The notes under the pieces were generated by a model, which was not told the origin of the DNA, made no database searches, and saw only the letters and a program-made list of their open reading frames with translations. DNA of 64,000 bases from the NCBI RefSeq assembly GCF_001591805.1, contig NZ_BCVP01000025.1, positions 54,653 through 118,652 on the forward strand. Reading direction: 5' to 3'. The DNA is from Neobacillus novalis NBRC 102450. GTDB taxonomy: Bacteria; Bacillota; Bacilli; Bacillales; Cytobacillaceae. Shown piece after piece: positions 43,751-52,236 of this stretch (the first letter of the stretch is position 1; each line of letters opens with the position of its first letter). The position numbers and the translations under genes are program-made.

Positions 43751-45896
43751 GCTTCAACTTCTCCTTTTGTTTTTGACGTAATAATTCAATCTTGGAAAGA
43801 CCTTGTTTTGGTGTTGTTTCCTCCACTATTTTTTCTTCAATCGGTTGAGTAAACTGTTCCGCGTCAGCCAGTAAAAAGGCTTCCTCTTTCCTTCTTGCTT
43901 CTTTTTCCATAGAACGATTATCTCTAATACCTTTTACTTTTTGATTGTTGCTCATCTCCACTTTTTCTTTATCCAACGATTTCTTCGCCTTTTCAACAAT
44001 GTGTTCTATCTTGCTATCTAAATTGGAATTAGTCTGCTTCTCTTCATGTGAATACCCCTGTTCCTTTAACAATTCATAATTAAAGTAATATTCGACTTCC
44101 TCCATGGTTTTGCCGCTATATTTCTTTTGGTGATCAAGCAGTGTTGCCACTTCATAGCTTCTGCCGTCTTCACTAGGCAAGTAGATGTGCGACATATCTC
44201 TTGGTTCGTAGCAAATTGGAATTTTCCAGCTCTTTTCACTTGCTTCACCGAACCAATTTTCTTTTAATGCCGTTTCGCTGCTGAAACGCATCTTTTTAAA
44301 TTCGATACCTTTATACGTTACCGTTGCGTTTGCAGTCGGAAGAAGATGAAGTTTTACAATATCTTCAGAGTAAGAGCGAAGTTTACCTGAACGGTTTTTT
44401 ATCCCCCAATTCCATAATTCACGCGGGATAAGTGGCACTTCGTCCTGAATCATCATTTCATCTTGGTTATAATTTTTTAACCAGTGATGATTGTTGTGGT
44501 GCAGGACACAATGGATAATCACACTTGTGAATTCCTCCAATGTAAGGGTAGCATCTAGTCGGTAATCTCTGTCGCCTCTTACCCTAACATCCCTATCCAC
44601 GGTTCCAGGTAAAAACGGCTTCACTTTTGTGTTAATTACCCTAAAGTGCTGCTCGACAATTCCTTTCCAATCTGCTCGATATGGCGGCGTATTTTCTACT
44701 TTCATATTAAAAGCATTGATTAATCGCTCGACATTGTAACCTTCCAATTCCCCGCGGTCGGCTAACAGTATTTGAGGAAGGTAATGACAATCCCAATCTT
44801 CCTTGGATATATCAATACCGTACTGCTTACAATACGAAACTTTATCACTGGCGGTATTAGCAAGAGCCATCATTGCCCCAAACCAAGACGGACCTTCTAA
44901 TCCAACATATAAACCAACTACCATTCGGCTGAATACATCAATCACTACATAAATAACAGGGCGACCGATAATCCAATTTCGGTTAAAAGAACTTACGATA
45001 TAAACATCAGCGACCGTCGCATCAATTTGATATTTCGTCCCTGGTCCGTATAAATCGCCTACGGATGTTCCCAAAACCGCCCGATGTTCTAAATCGTATT
45101 TTCGATTTCCTTTTCTTTTGCGAAGTTTTTCTTCCGCTTGATAGGTCTTCTGATACCAAAACTGGAATTGCCTATATGACGGGAGCTGTTCCTGATCCTG
45201 AAGAATAGGCAATTTCACACCACTCTCATAACGGTAATCCTTTACAAAGAATGTTTTGAGCATTAAATCATAGGTTTTGGCAAGTGGATTTTGTTTAACG
45301 GTATGATAAAATCTCTTTATACTAACCTCAAAAGTCCTTTTGATTTCGTCATTAATAACGATGCCCTCACCAATTGTTGATTTAAACTTTCTAGGTCTCC
45401 CCGTCTTTACGGTAAAATTCTTTTCCTGTCCCTTTCCCCCAGAATTTTGAAAATCGGGTAGCAATGCATTTTTTGATTTACCTCTTTGCCAATATTGGGT
45501 CATATATTTATAGATCAACCGTTTCGTCTTCCCTGTGCTTTCCATAGAATGGCGAATCAGAGGACCCCTTTTATCGGCATCAAAAATATCAGGCTCTTGT
45601 AAAACCATATCTTCGATGCACTCCCACCGTTCATCCCGCAACAACCTATTTTTTTCGGAAAGCTGTTCATCGCCCTGATAGACAAACCCATAAGGATCTT
45701 CATCGACAAATGATAATAATTGGTCCGAATGCATTTGTTGTAAATCTGAAATTTTCCGCTTAATAGGAAGCGTTTTTTCCTTTTCCATGTCAATGGTGAT
45801 ACAGATGATGTTACCTTCATCTATCCAAATAATTCGTTCCGTTCGTTTTTTGCCATCCGCTGCTTCGATACTAATAATGTCATTGATTACAAACAT
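43728..45896 (-). CDS. tnsB: TnsB DDE transposase
   Basis: The 722-residue protein has an RNase H-like integrase core. The catalytic triad is D292 (QIDATVADVY), D380 (ILLADRGELEG) and E415 (GIVEQHFRV), with the typical 35-residue last spacing. The N-terminal 270 residues hold the end-binding helix-turn-helix domains, and the C-terminal 130 residues are charged and likely contact TnsC. TnsB cuts the 3' ends and joins them to the target. The AAAGTCGGGTAC repeats at both transposon ends are its presumed binding sites. Confidence 0.95.
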   Translation of the reverse strand: MFVINDIISIEAADGKKRTERIIWIDEGNIICITIDMEKEKTLPIKRKISDLQQMHSDQLLSFVDEDPYGFVYQGDEQLSEKNRLLRDERWECIEDMVLQEPDIFDADKRGPLIRHSMESTGKTKRLIYKYMTQYWQRGKSKNALLPDFQNSGGKGQEKNFTVKTGRPRKFKSTIGEGIVINDEIKRTFEVSIKRFYHTVKQNPLAKTYDLMLKTFFVKDYRYESGVKLPILQDQEQLPSYRQFQFWYQKTYQAEEKLRKRKGNRKYDLEHRAVLGTSVGDLYGPGTKYQIDATVADVYIVSSFNRNWIIGRPVIYVVIDVFSRMVVGLYVGLEGPSWFGAMMALANTASDKVSYCKQYGIDISKEDWDCHYLPQILLADRGELEGYNVERLINAFNMKVENTPPYRADWKGIVEQHFRVINTKVKPFLPGTVDRDVRVRGDRDYRLDATLTLEEFTSVIIHCVLHHNNHHWLKNYNQDEMMIQDEVPLIPRELWNWGIKNRSGKLRSYSEDIVKLHLLPTANATVTYKGIEFKKMRFSSETALKENWFGEASEKSWKIPICYEPRDMSHIYLPSEDGRSYEVATLLDHQKKYSGKTMEEVEYYFNYELLKEQGYSHEEKQTNSNLDSKIEHIVEKAKKSLDKEKVEMSNNQKVKGIRDNRSMEKEARRKEEAFLLADAEQFTQPIEEKIVEETTPKQGLSKIELLRQKQKEKLKHARVSSK

Positions 45897-45911
45897 TTAA
45901 TTCCTTCTTTC

Positions 45912-46721
45912 TTATATAGAGTCACGCTTGATTACATCCTCTACCCAAAGGTGAGTGTAAATCTTCTTTGTTATATCAGCAGGGACTTCTTTTCTTGCAA
46001 TTAAATGCTTAAGAATTTCGAGTCCCATTCCATTTTCCAATTGAAAGGTATTATCAAATTCAGTTACCATTTCAATAATGGAAATGTTATATTTTTTGAT
46101 AAACGATTTCATTTGCTTGGCAAAGGTATTAAGTGTGGAAGCGGGTAAATCCTCAATTTCAAAATAAGAGGGGTGCAGCCATTCCACATTTTCAACCATA
46201 TCCTTTGGAATTTCTTTTTCCGTAATAATTCCCCAGTCGATTCCACGATTTTCCCAATAGGAACGTTCAATTTCGAATTTCTCAATCGTTCGCTCATTTT
46301 CCAGTTCACTTGACGGTTTTATGGTTCGAGCGACATGTTTTGTGCCTGTCGAATCCTTAATAGTTATAAGGAAGTCAGTTGTCATCACAATAGGAACCTG
46401 AGATTTTGGATCGGTCGGATGTTTAATCCCTTTTTCATTTGCAATAATCCAGGTATCATCACGAATCAATGGATATTGCTCCCGAATATCCATAACAGCA
46501 TCATTCCATTCCAACACATAAAAGTAATTCCGCTCTAATTTAGATAAGAACTGATGGATACGATTTGTTTTCCATCCTTTTCCTCTCGTTGATATGCCGC
46601 TTGAAGGAACATCTTGAATGTTAATCCAGGGCTTGTACTCCTCGCCCGTTCCTTGTCCCCGACCTTCTTTTTCCATATCAAGTATTTTCTTTTCCGTTAA
46701 TTCTATTTTCCTTTTTGCCAC
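45912..46721 (-). CDS. tnsA: TnsA endonuclease
   Basis: I place the start at the GTG at 46721 (AAGGAG 8 nt upstream), giving 269 residues; the frame runs 14 codons further. By position and motif the catalytic residues are E63 (SKLERNYFYVLEW), D116 (MTTDFLITIKD) and K135 (RTIKPSSEL), very close to E63/D114/K132 of Tn7 TnsA. TnsA cuts the 5' ends, making transposition cut-and-paste. It is the first gene of the tns operon, followed by tnsB after 15 bp. The residue two before K135 is Thr where family members commonly have Glu or Gln. Confidence 0.92.
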   Translation of the reverse strand: MAKRKIELTEKKILDMEKEGRGQGTGEEYKPWINIQDVPSSGISTRGKGWKTNRIHQFLSKLERNYFYVLEWNDAVMDIREQYPLIRDDTWIIANEKGIKHPTDPKSQVPIVMTTDFLITIKDSTGTKHVARTIKPSSELENERTIEKFEIERSYWENRGIDWGIITEKEIPKDMVENVEWLHPSYFEIEDLPASTLNTFAKQMKSFIKKYNISIIEMVTEFDNTFQLENGMGLEILKHLIARKEVPADITKKIYTHLWVEDVIKRDSI

Positions 46722-47130
46722 GGTTATCACTCCTTTTCCAAAAATCTTCCATGTCCCTATCATAAACGGGAAGAGCCCGTCTTACATGCTGCAAAATTTT
46801 CTAGTACCGCCTTTTACCAAAAAAATATTTTTAACAAAAAATCTTATAAAGAAATATTTTTTTCGACAAATTTTCATCGGTGATTCAATAGATTATTTAA
46901 AAAGAATATATTTTTAGGTCATTTAAAAATGACATATTTCTATCATCATTAACAAATAATGTAATTTATAAACCGCGATATTGCAAAAATAATAAAAAAC
47001 ATGTCGGAATTAAGTGTGCAATTCTTTGATTTGACTAGCAGCACGAATTAGGAATTGATTTTCCCGAAAGTAAAAATTGCCTGCTAAAATGAAATTAGGA
47101 AAGGAATTGGAAAATACTAAAGGAGAATGG

Positions 47131-47211
47131 ATGAAAAAGGTGAGTTTAAAGATTATTGATGACACAAGCAAAAGATTGGTTAAAAATCTTATAAAAGGTT
47201 TTAGAGATTAA
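47131..47211 (+). pseudogene. Short fragment related to the downstream disrupted gene
   Basis: AAAGGAG precedes a 26-codon frame. Its DNA around ATTGATGACACAAGCAAAAG matches ATTGATGAAACAAGAGAAAG inside 47253–47552, giving IDDTSKRLVK beside IDETRERLIK. It seems to be a partial duplicate of that gene. The AT-rich 46764–47130 stretch before it shows no gene that I can support. Confidence 0.45.
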
Positions 47212-47252
47212 TTTCATAATACGACACTTACGAGTTAAAGGAGAAATGTAAA

Positions 47253-47552
47253 ATGAATGATGTAGAAAAAGAATACCTTTCGGATACAATTGCAATTTTA
47301 GTTGGTTATGACGGATAACACGAAGTTGATGGGCTAAAGGCGTTAATTGATGAAACAAGAGAAAGATTGATTAAACTTTATAAGCAACAGGTTACGAAAA
47401 CAGATTTAGGAATTGCATTTAATCTTGATAGTCCGTTTGAAGTTTTAGAAGGCGGAAAGGGAAATCAAGGAAATGATGATGAAAACAAAGCAAAAACAAC
47501 ATTTATCCGACATCTTAATGATAAAGCGATGAAGAATATGGAGGATAAGTAA
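47253..47552 (+). pseudogene. Cargo gene interrupted by an in-frame stop
   Basis: A frame of 99 codons with AAAGGAG before its ATG is broken only by a TAA at codon 22 (47316–47318): …AILVGYDG, stop, HEVDGLKALIDETRERLIKL…. Both halves share one frame and one style, so a single base change (for example TAT or TAC to TAA) is the simplest explanation. The downstream half might be translated from an internal start. Family not recognised. Confidence 0.6.
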
Positions 47553-47780
47553 AACGCAATACGATATAAGGACCATCTTTATTTTGTAAATAAAAAACAT
47601 TAATACAAAAGCAGTTGATACGAAATCAACTGCTTTTTCAATTATTAATTCATTGTTAAAACATATACGAATTGAAGTGCGAATTCGTCTGCGTATTAGC
47701 ATTTTGCACAACTGAAACGAACCCGTTAATTTTAATCCATTTTTTAATTAGGCTTTTGCAAATGAACTACGAAAAGATGG

Positions 47781-48251
47781 TTAGGATTTCGACCTAATCT
47801 TTATGAATCCATTAAAATGATATAAATTTTGATAAAACTGGTCTCTATTTCCACTTTTACAGTATTCGATTGAATGATAAAATAATGCCTTTATTTCAAT
47901 TAATACCTCTTCATCTTCCAAATGCTTTATCACATCAGGAGAAAGCGTCCTATCCTCCGTTACTTTCAATAATAACCGCCGCCACGATTTTGGCATTTTG
48001 ACTTTCTTATTATGTAAGGCATTCATTGCACCGTTTGTTGAAAGTTCATCAAAGGTTATTAAATAGGCTTCGAAATAATCTATTTTCGGGTCCTTTCCAT
48101 CAACAAATTCATCTACACGTTGTTTAAGATCAGATGGCTTTACGTTTTTACTATACTTCCCCCTTAAAACCGACCGCAGCTTTTTTAAATATTCTTCATA
48201 TTCATCTTGCTCTAAATCGCCGATGGTTTTTCGAATGTTACTGACATACAT
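47781..48251 (-). CDS. Hypothetical cargo protein, 156 aa
   Basis: The gene has GGGAGAGAAG before its ATG and a full frame. The protein is soluble, helical and charged (RKTIGDLEQDEYEEYLKKLR, KMPKSWRRLLLKVTEDRTLS, LIEIKALFYHSIEYCKSGN), without recognisable motif. It stands alone between tnsA and the degenerate internal transposon end. I do not recognise it; an anti-phage or regulatory role is possible for transposon cargo but is unsupported. Confidence 0.6.
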   Translation of the reverse strand: MYVSNIRKTIGDLEQDEYEEYLKKLRSVLRGKYSKNVKPSDLKQRVDEFVDGKDPKIDYFEAYLITFDELSTNGAMNALHNKKVKMPKSWRRLLLKVTEDRTLSPDVIKHLEDEEVLIEIKALFYHSIEYCKSGNRDQFYQNLYHFNGFIKIRSKS

Positions 48252-48383
48252 ATTCTTCTCTCCCTTATTTCTCTATATTTAAAGTAATATCCGATTATTC
48301 AGAATAAATACTTACCAATTGAATTTTTCCAACCACAATATTAGGGATGAATTTTTATTTAATCACAGGTTTTTTTGCCGACA

Positions 48384-48495
48384 AAAAAAGACCCAATCCT
48401 GAAATTAGACTGAGTCATACTTGATCAATTTTTTTACAAAACCATCGCTGATGAAACACTGTTAAGTCAGTTCCCGACTTTTTTGTATTTCAACA
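48384..48495. repeat. Degenerate internal Tn7-like right end
   Basis: 48468–48495 read on the minus strand starts TGTTGAAATAC and contains AAAGTCGGGAACTG; over 28 bp it differs from the true right end at about four positions. The preceding 48384–48450 segment (AAAAAAGACCCAAT… to ACAAAACCAT) matches 54077–54142. About 60 bp carrying three of four TnsB sites are missing. It abuts the stop of the lipoprotein gene. Confidence 0.8.
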
Positions 48496-48498
48496 ACC

Positions 48499-49152
48499 CT
48501 AAAACCCATCACTGTATCCTTCAGGTTTAGTGGGGAAAATGCTCACTTGCAATTGATTAGGCTTTGGTTCGTTGTTGGTGTTATAAATACCTTCAACACC
48601 GATCCAAATTTTATCGTAAGGGAAAATTTTAATATCTTCAGGATATGAATCTATCTTATTTTCTCTTTTCTTTGTAACATCTGTTTTTAATATATCAAAC
48701 AGTTTATTTTCATCATATTGTACATTTAAAATGTTAAATATCTCTTTGAAATTATCCGCTACAACGTTTCGCTGTTTTTTATTGTTATAAAAATGGAAAT
48801 TGGAAATTTGTATAAAAAACCGATCAATTTTCTCATCATGATGATTGTAAACAGTAGTAACCATATAATGATTATCACCAGTAAATGTTGAGGACATTTT
48901 GTTCTTAGCAATACTTGAAGTTAATCCTTTGCTCTTACTTAATTTTTCGTACACATCTTCTGCGGATAATTCAAATACTGGAACAGAATTAAAAACAGCA
49001 TTTTCTTTTTCTATTGTTTTCGCTGAATCCTCATTTTCCATTTCTGTCTGAGTGGGCTTTGGATTTTGTTCCGCCTTTTTTGTAGATAAATTAGTGCACC
49101 CTGTTGTAATAATTAACATCACCATTCCAACTATCAAAAATATTCTTTTCAT
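48499..49152 (-). CDS. Lipoprotein of the sigma-controlled cargo operon
   Basis: The 217-residue protein has a lipoprotein signal peptide (KRIFLIVGMVMLIITTGC, Cys near residue 19), a Lys/Glu-rich linker and a beta-rich outer domain (GDNHYMVTTVYNHHDEKIDRF). No family is recognised. Its start overlaps the end of the ABC ATPase gene by 4 bp (ATGA), so it is translated with it, and it may be an extracytoplasmic partner of the transporter. Confidence 0.7.
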   Translation of the reverse strand: MKRIFLIVGMVMLIITTGCTNLSTKKAEQNPKPTQTEMENEDSAKTIEKENAVFNSVPVFELSAEDVYEKLSKSKGLTSSIAKNKMSSTFTGDNHYMVTTVYNHHDEKIDRFFIQISNFHFYNNKKQRNVVADNFKEIFNILNVQYDENKLFDILKTDVTKKRENKIDSYPEDIKIFPYDKIWIGVEGIYNTNNEPKPNQLQVSIFPTKPEGYSDGF

Positions 49153-49829
49153 TGTTTTATCACCCCTTTTGTTTTTTTATTTGATAACACTTTATGGTTA
49201 AAAATCCTTCCTTTGTCAAGTTCAAATACTTCATCGCATAATAACTCAATATCCCCTTCATGATGGCTAGTTAGCAGTATTGTCTTTCCAGAAATTTTAT
49301 ACTCTAGAAGTAATTTGTGAATTTCTTCTACCCCTCTTTTGTCCAAACCATTGAATGGTTCATCCAAAATTAGAATCTCTGGATCCTCCATAATTGCTTG
49401 TGCAATTCTTAAACGTTGTTTCATTCCGAGTGAATATTTGGACACCTTTTTCTTCTCATGCCCACCTAAACCCACCATTTGAAAATAATGAAGAATTTCC
49501 TTTTCATTAATTTTATTTTGTATTTCAGCCAATAGCTTCAAGTTTTCTGGTCCTGTTAATCCATTCATAAATTCTGGAGATTCAATGATAACCCCTGTAT
49601 TTTCAATAAAATCAACATCTTTTCCTATGAATTTCCCATTTACTTTAATAGTTCCTGATGTAATCCGCGTAAGCCCGCATATTGCTTTGAATAACATGGT
49701 TTTTCCTGAACCATTATATCCAACAAAACCATATGTTTTGCCCTTCTTCAACTGCAATGTAATATGATCCAATACTTTACTATTTCTTGACTCTTTTGAA
49801 ACCTCTTTCACTTCAATTTGTAAATCCAT
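49149..49829 (-). CDS. ABC transporter ATP-binding protein
   Basis: The roughly 226-residue ATPase has Walker A GYNGSGKTMLFKAICGL near residue 33, the signature KYSLGMKQRLRIAQAI near 128, Walker B EILILDEPFNGLD near 148 and the switch His in LTSHHEGD near 185. The ATG at 49829 has GGAGG 6 nt upstream and is preferred. It serves the three preceding permease genes; ATPases of this subgroup power bacteriocin-immunity or lipid/peptide-type exporters. Confidence 0.92.
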   Translation of the reverse strand: MDLQIEVKEVSKESRNSKVLDHITLQLKKGKTYGFVGYNGSGKTMLFKAICGLTRITSGTIKVNGKFIGKDVDFIENTGVIIESPEFMNGLTGPENLKLLAEIQNKINEKEILHYFQMVGLGGHEKKKVSKYSLGMKQRLRIAQAIMEDPEILILDEPFNGLDKRGVEEIHKLLLEYKISGKTILLTSHHEGDIELLCDEVFELDKGRIFNHKVLSNKKTKGVIKQ

Positions 49830-49840
49830 ATAAACCCTCC

Positions 49841-50608
49841 TCAAAAATACAAGTTATATTTTTTAATTAAAATTTTTCCAAGAATAGAGATTAAACAATT
49901 TAATAGGGTGATAAATAGTAAACTATCCACAAAGAAGAATTCGTAATCGAATAAGATAAAATTAAATGCCGTTTGCGTTATATCAGCCATGATAAGGATT
50001 AATGGAACTATTAATCCCGCCATTATTGCTGGAACACTACCTTTAACGAGGCTTACATATATCATCATTCTGTTAATTGAAAAGATGAAAAGAAAAAATG
50101 CGAAAAAATGTCCTAAAAGAAAAGTAAGTATAGTGATTGCTGTATAGGAAGAATATGACGAATGTAATGAAAAAATATGTTTGTCCATAATAAATACAGT
50201 TATTAGCAAAATACCATAAAGCAAAAAGGAAAACTTCAGTGACCTTTTAAATGAGATACGTGACATTTTTCGTATGTAACTTTTTACATTCCCGTACCGT
50301 ATTAATGTCATATACAGATACGGTTTATTAAACTTAATAAAATGACTGCTAGTATAAACAGTGCCAATGAATATGACGGTAAACATTCCTAACAAGGTAG
50401 TCGGACTTCGAAAGTCAATATAATCGATGTTTGGATTTTGGGTATTAATAAATAACAAACTAAAAACATCTAGTATATTTATAAAAACACTTTGGTTTCC
50501 AGCATGATTACTCAAATTCCTTATCACATTGATTCCAATTAAAGCAAAGATCATGATATAAAAGCTGTATTCAAATAGCTTTTTTCCATTCGGGAATATT
50601 TTGTTCAT
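49841..50608 (-). CDS. ABC-type membrane protein, third permease of the cargo operon
   Basis: The 255-residue protein has about six hydrophobic segments (for example FYIMIFALIGINVI, TLLGMFTVIFIGTVY, FLLYGILLITVFIM, LLGHFFAFFLFIFS and LIVPLILIMADI). It has no motif beyond its membrane topology. It overlaps the upstream permease gene by 4 bp and is followed directly by the ATPase gene. Its role as transporter subunit is inferred from this context. Confidence 0.75.
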   Translation of the reverse strand: MNKIFPNGKKLFEYSFYIMIFALIGINVIRNLSNHAGNQSVFINILDVFSLLFINTQNPNIDYIDFRSPTTLLGMFTVIFIGTVYTSSHFIKFNKPYLYMTLIRYGNVKSYIRKMSRISFKRSLKFSFLLYGILLITVFIMDKHIFSLHSSYSSYTAITILTFLLGHFFAFFLFIFSINRMMIYVSLVKGSVPAIMAGLIVPLILIMADITQTAFNFILFDYEFFFVDSLLFITLLNCLISILGKILIKKYNLYF

Positions 50609-51243
50609 GTTAGCTTCCTCACTTTCTTTACAGCTTGGAAGGAAACCAAAATAATAACAATATATAGTCCAATAAAGCCCAACAATATACCCATTTCCAC
50701 TATCGAGCCGATAGGGGCTAAATATAAATAAATCGGTGAGTACACATTCGCAGTTCCATCAACGGACACGAATAAGGACATGATTAAAAAGTATAAAACT
50801 GCCCCAATAAAGGCGATGTTACTATTAAACAAAAGATGTAAAGCTACAAGCAATAAGCATACGAGCAACAGGCAAACATTAATTAAAATATAGAATTTTA
50901 AGGTATAGAAAATGCTTACACCCTTTTGATTTAGGGTTAGAATGAACAAAATAATGATGGTATAAATCGTAGTAAAGATTAAATTATCCTTCATTAAACC
51001 TGTCGTTATCTTGTTTATCGCCCTTGTATATGCCTTATATCTTATCAACGACATGGAATTAATTTTTTCAGAATAATAAACGGATATGTATGCAAAATAA
51101 GTCAGGTAGAAGGCAAAAACAGCTTGATAGCTTTCACCCAATAAGGTAAACTCACTCATTAACCCGTAAATAACAAATAACCGAACCGTCATATAATACA
51201 TAAGTGATAGAAACGAAGCATATAAAATTTTCTTGAGTATCAA
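50605..51243 (-). CDS. ABC-type membrane protein, second permease of the cargo operon
   Basis: The 212-residue protein has six hydrophobic segments, among them LLLVCLLLVALHLLFNSNIAF near residue 130 and a last helix IGLYIVIILVSFQAV near 190. It starts within the end of the preceding permease gene (ATGA overlap) and ends within the next, so the three membrane genes form a tightly coupled set. Family not recognised. Confidence 0.75.
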   Translation of the reverse strand: MILKKILYASFLSLMYYMTVRLFVIYGLMSEFTLLGESYQAVFAFYLTYFAYISVYYSEKINSMSLIRYKAYTRAINKITTGLMKDNLIFTTIYTIIILFILTLNQKGVSIFYTLKFYILINVCLLLVCLLLVALHLLFNSNIAFIGAVLYFLIMSLFVSVDGTANVYSPIYLYLAPIGSIVEMGILLGFIGLYIVIILVSFQAVKKVRKLT

Positions 51244-52058
51244 ATCGGATCACCCTTTGAATATCTATATATGATTGCACCGACCGATGCTATAAGCGGG
51301 ATAATTAAAGGAATAAATACCTCAAATGTCTGAAACAATGTATTGTATGCCGTAACACCTTGCATAATATTAAGCAACGGGAGGTTTAACGTTTCCGCTA
51401 AATTACCGATTACTATGTAGTAAACCATTGGAACAACGATGATCAAATAACTTTTCTCCGTCCATACCGCTACTGCAATCCCCATCACGCCAAAAGTAAA
51501 CCCTATGGCAAAATAAATAGTTGTAGCCATAAATACATAGAAAAGGTATGGATGATCATTATAAAACGATTCACCAAAAATATGTGCGTAATTCCCTACA
51601 TTGTCCAAGTGATCTGTTATGAATGTGGCTCCTATTGTGAAAAAGGTGAGATAAGTGACAGTCACACACAGAGCAGATATAAACGAATATTTTAAAATAG
51701 TTGTAAACATATATTTTTTGAATTTTTTTAAGCGTATGCTTGCATAATTAAAATATCCGTTCTGCTCATTATGGAATTGAATAATGGGCAATAAGGAGAA
51801 AATAGGGAAAAAGTATATGGTGTATCTTGTGGCAAAGTCAATATATGCCTCCCAACTCATCAACTGATTCAACATTAAAAGCACTGTTTCTCTCGGATCT
51901 TGCCCAATTAGGTCAGGTTCATTTTGAAAGTCGGCTATAAATAACCAATAATACATTTCACTTGAAAAGAACCAAGACAGTAACAAGCTGCTTAACAAAA
52001 GTATCATTGCAACTAGGGTATATTTATTATTAAACCTTAATCGATCTATCCTATTCAT
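51240..52058 (-). CDS. ABC-type membrane protein, first permease of the cargo operon
   Basis: The 272-residue membrane protein has segments around residues 15–35 (LVAMILLLSSLLLSWFFSS), 78–95, 118–140, 165–190, 195–215 and 238–260. The YSKGDPI tail is cytoplasmic. AGGAGG precedes the ATG. Upstream lie 178 bp holding the tnsD scrap, then the anti-sigma gene. It looks like an ABC-2-type permease; specificity is unknown. Confidence 0.75.
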   Translation of the reverse strand: MNRIDRLRFNNKYTLVAMILLLSSLLLSWFFSSEMYYWLFIADFQNEPDLIGQDPRETVLLMLNQLMSWEAYIDFATRYTIYFFPIFSLLPIIQFHNEQNGYFNYASIRLKKFKKYMFTTILKYSFISALCVTVTYLTFFTIGATFITDHLDNVGNYAHIFGESFYNDHPYLFYVFMATTIYFAIGFTFGVMGIAVAVWTEKSYLIIVVPMVYYIVIGNLAETLNLPLLNIMQGVTAYNTLFQTFEVFIPLIIPLIASVGAIIYRYSKGDPI

Positions 52059-52107
52059 TTACTCCTCCTAACTCTGGGTTTTATTTATCCCAGTGATGAA
52101 TGATTCG

Positions 52108-52182
52108 CCTAATTGGGAAACAAAAAGGCGGCATAATAAGGATGCATCGCATAATTAAAAATCATTTGATCCACATCCTTAT
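52108..52182 (-). pseudogene. Scrap of a second tnsD/tniQ gene
   Basis: On the minus strand this stretch reads DVDQMIFNYAMHPYYAAFLF, then PN, stop, A. The intact TnsD here has DAEQLINNHTMYPYYGAFLL followed by PKQA. The DNA also aligns with about 41810–41885. About 25 codons are left, more divergent than a recent duplicate would be. Confidence 0.75.
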
Positions 52183-52236
52183 TTTAATAACATATTCCCC
52201 TTGAAAAGGTATCTTTTGAATACAGCCTAAAATATA

